Assembly: GCA_021732965.1 (NCBI GenBank)
Contig: JAKFVZ010000663.1
Location: forward strand, 1 to 8,266
From: Reyranella sp.
Lineage (GTDB): Bacteria; Pseudomonadota; Alphaproteobacteria; Reyranellales; Reyranellaceae
Length of the DNA stretch: 8,266 nucleotides
Reading direction: 5' to 3'
In this document: in pieces, positions 6,679 through 8,266 of the stretch
Layout of the letters: each line of letters begins with the position of its first letter
How positions within the stretch are numbered: the stretch's first letter is position 1
Position numbers and translations under genes: made by a program
The notes under the pieces: model-generated
Seen by the model: only the letters and a program-made list of their open reading frames with translations
Told to the model about the DNA's origin: nothing
Databases searched by the model: none

Positions 6679-7467
6679 TCAGACGGTAACCTTGGATGTG
6701 CGATAATCGCCGTTCAGACGGGGCGTCGGGCGCCGCCAGTCGCCCACGAGGGCCTGCCAGCATGCCAGCGCTGCAAGCGCCGCCGTGTCGGCCCGCAGGA
6801 TGCGCGGACCGAGGCCTACAGACGTTACATCCTTTATGCGACGGAGTGCCTGCAGCTCGGTTTCAGCGAAGCCGCCTTCGGGCCCGATCACAATCGCCCA
6901 CGGCGCGGCTCGCGCGGCGTCATCGAGCTGCAACAGGGCCTCGGTGATCGGCGGACCGCCCCCGGTCTCGTCGCACATCATCAGCCGCCGGCCCGCGGGC
7001 CAGGCGTCGAGCAACTTTCCGAGATCGAGCGATTCGCGCACCTCGGGCACGGTCAGCCGCTCGGTCTGCTCCGCCGCCTCGACGGCGTTGGCGCGCAGGC
7101 GGCCGACATTGACCCTCTCGACCGCCGTGTGGCGCGTCACCACCGGCTGCAGCACCGAGACGCCGAGTTCGGTCGCCTTCTCGGCGATATAGTCGATGCG
7201 CGCGCGTTTCACCGGTGCGAAGCACAGCCACAGGTCCGGCTCGGGCACCTGCTCGCGCGTCTGCTCGCCCACCTCGGCCACGGCCGCCTTCTTGCCCCGT
7301 GCCGACAGCGTGCCGCGCCATTCGCCGTCGCGGCCGTTGAAGAGGAGCAGCGGCGCGCCGTCCGGCCGGCGCATGACATGGCGCAGGTAATGGACCTGGG
7401 CTTCGTCGAGCGGGGCTTCGCCGCCGGCCGCGAGATCGGCCTCGACGAAGAGGCGTGCGGCACTCAT
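6679..7467 (-). CDS. rsmE: 16S rRNA (uracil1498-N3)-methyltransferase
   Basis: RsmE transfers a methyl group from S-adenosylmethionine to N3 of U1498 in 16S rRNA. The 262-residue protein begins with the PUA-like N-terminal RNA-binding domain (ARLFVEADL, then HYLRHVMR at 26-33 and FNGRDGEW at 43-50). It continues into a SPOUT/trefoil-knot methyltransferase domain marked by EKATELGV at 96-103, EQTERLTVPEV at 133-143, VIGPEGGF at 193-200 and LGPRILRADTAALAAL at 219-234. The last two form the knot that binds the cofactor. All family landmarks are intact. The start is supported by GAAGGAA five bases upstream. It diverges from ubiA with a 49-base gap and leads the minus-strand gene run towards gshA. 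Confidence 0.95.
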   Translation of the reverse strand: MSAARLFVEADLAAGGEAPLDEAQVHYLRHVMRRPDGAPLLLFNGRDGEWRGTLSARGKKAAVAEVGEQTREQVPEPDLWLCFAPVKRARIDYIAEKATELGVSVLQPVVTRHTAVERVNVGRLRANAVEAAEQTERLTVPEVRESLDLGKLLDAWPAGRRLMMCDETGGGPPITEALLQLDDAARAAPWAIVIGPEGGFAETELQALRRIKDVTSVGLGPRILRADTAALAALACWQALVGDWRRPTPRLNGDYRTSKVTV

Positions 7468-7472
7468 GAAAG

Positions 7473-7479
7473 TTCCTTC
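7473..7479 (-). promoter_or_regulatory. Ribosome binding site for rsmE
   Basis: GAAGGAA on the minus strand lies 5 bases before the ATG at 7467, inside the 49-base divergent rsmE-ubiA spacer. No clear promoter hexamers can be fixed in that short spacer. Confidence 0.55.
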
Positions 7480-7516
7480 GATGGATCATTGACGCGCATC
7501 GCTGCATGATGACGCC

Positions 7517-8266
7517 ATGACCACCGCCCGGACAACCGGCTTCACGGATATCGACCAGACGCACTGGACGCTGCGCTACCTGCCGCCCTGGGCGCGGCCC
7601 TATGGGCGTCTGGCGCGCTGGGACCGGCCGATCGGCATCTGGCTGCTGCTGTTTCCCTGCTGGTGGTCGTCGGCGTTGGCCGCCGCGCCCCACTGGGCGC
7701 AGCTCGCGGGCTACATGGCGCTGTTCACGGTCGGCGCCATCGCCATGCGCGGCGCGGGCTGCACCTGGAACGACATCCTCGACCGCAAGGTCGATGCCGG
7801 GGTCGAGCGCACACGCGGCCGGCCGCTGCCCTAGGGCGAACTGAAGCTGCACCACGCGCTGATCTGGATGGCGCTGCAGGGCGCCGTGGGCGCGGCCGTG
7901 CTGTTCAAGCTCAACAAGTTCGCGGGCGGCGTGGCGCTGCTGTCGCTGCTGCTGGTCGCCGTCTATCCGGCGATGAAGAAGATCACCTCCTGGCCGCAGG
8001 TCGTGCTGGGCTTCGCCTTCAACTGGGGCGCGCTGGTCGGCTACGCCGCCGTCACCCAGACGCTCTCCTGGGCCACCGTCGCGCTCTATCTCGGCGGCGT
8101 CGCCTGGACGATGGTCTACGACACGATCTACGCCATGCAGGACCAGCGCGACGATGCCGTGGTCGGCGTGAAGTCGACGGCCCGCCGCTTCGCCGCCGCC
8201 CCGCGCCGCTGGCTTACCTTCTTCGCCGTGCTGGCCCTCGCTCTGTGGACGGCGACCGGCCTGCTG
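7517..8266 (+). pseudogene. ubiA: 4-hydroxybenzoate polyprenyltransferase UbiA, interrupted by an in-frame TAG at codon 106; 3' partial
   Basis: UbiA is an inner-membrane enzyme that attaches the polyprenyl tail to 4-hydroxybenzoate in ubiquinone synthesis. The N-terminal part has WDRPIGIWLLLFPCWW (about 35-50), then a second hydrophobic helix and the first Asp-rich motif NDILDRKVD at 85-93, followed by RTRGRPLP. TAG at 7832-7834 then replaces a residue that is usually Ser or Ala in RPLP-S-GEL. The same frame stays open to the window edge (250 codons including the TAG), with further hydrophobic helices and the second Asp-rich motif YDTIYAMQDQRDD at 201-213, then VGVKSTARRFA. As read, the product is only 105 residues and lacks the second prenyl-diphosphate/Mg site, so it should be inactive. 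No Shine-Dalgarno sequence is obvious. The gene diverges from rsmE. Confidence 0.92.
7832..7834 (+). other. In-frame amber codon inside ubiA
   Basis: The codons around it read CTG CCC TAG GGC GAA CTG. A Ser codon TCG would differ by one C-to-A change. The frame before and after it is fully conserved UbiA sequence, so this is a point change and not a natural end or a frameshift. Confidence 0.9.

Noticed and set aside
7489..7494. TTGACG as a -35 box for ubiA
   Set aside because: The matching -10 position would fall at the ubiA start codon and has no TATAAT-like sequence.
7506..7520. Tiny upstream open frame (ATGATGACGCCATGA) overlapping the ubiA start
   Set aside because: Four codons with no ribosome binding site; easily expected by chance.
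2014..7834. Full reassignment of TAG to a sense codon in this organism
   Set aside because: TAG at 3756-3758 ends a gene immediately before the next start, and reading through would extend deep into another gene out of frame; the two missing residues (Glu and Ser/Ala) also differ.

Overview
The window is a GC-rich chromosomal segment with G/C-ending codons throughout. A class II glutamate-cysteine ligase, a ubiquinone-pathway UbiA prenyltransferase and the ubiA / rsmE / gshA neighbourhood suggest an alphaproteobacterium of the Rhodospirillales/Hyphomicrobiales kind. That placement is inferred from gene content and style, not from a marker gene. The gene content is mainly housekeeping. I see no phage, CRISPR array, transposase, tRNA or rRNA.

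Layout: (1) The left edge carries the 3' part of a zinc-independent MDR/quinone-oxidoreductase-like gene (+). (2) A 221-bp spacer holds an inverted repeat and a GC hairpin. (3) tldD (+, 778-2223) encodes the TldD metalloprotease at its normal 481-codon length but is interrupted by an in-frame TAG at 2014. (4) A compact multi-hairpin element (2236-2358) lies between convergent genes. (5) A co-directional minus-strand run is read from 7467 down to 2364: rsmE, gshA, a two-domain VOC protein, a small exported protein, a PanE/ApbA-type reductase and a DUF1801 protein. From gshA onwards the genes are nearly contiguous (gap of 14 bp, ATGA overlap, 1 bp, 2 bp), so they are probably one transcription unit. 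(6) ubiA (+, from 7517) diverges from rsmE, runs off the right edge and is also interrupted by an in-frame TAG, at 7832.

How the genes fit together: GshA makes gamma-glutamylcysteine, the first step to glutathione, and UbiA prenylates 4-hydroxybenzoate for ubiquinone. RsmE modifies 16S rRNA, and TldD (normally with TldE/PmbA) processes peptides. The genes downstream of gshA are metabolic or unknown and their link to glutathione is only positional.

The main anomaly is the pair of internal TAG codons. Both lie in well-conserved genes whose downstream sequence remains perfectly recognisable and in frame. TAG also appears to be a genuine terminator for at least one gene here (at 3756). Recent nonsense mutations, sequence or assembly errors, and amber readthrough are the competing explanations. 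I see no convincing new biological system in the window.
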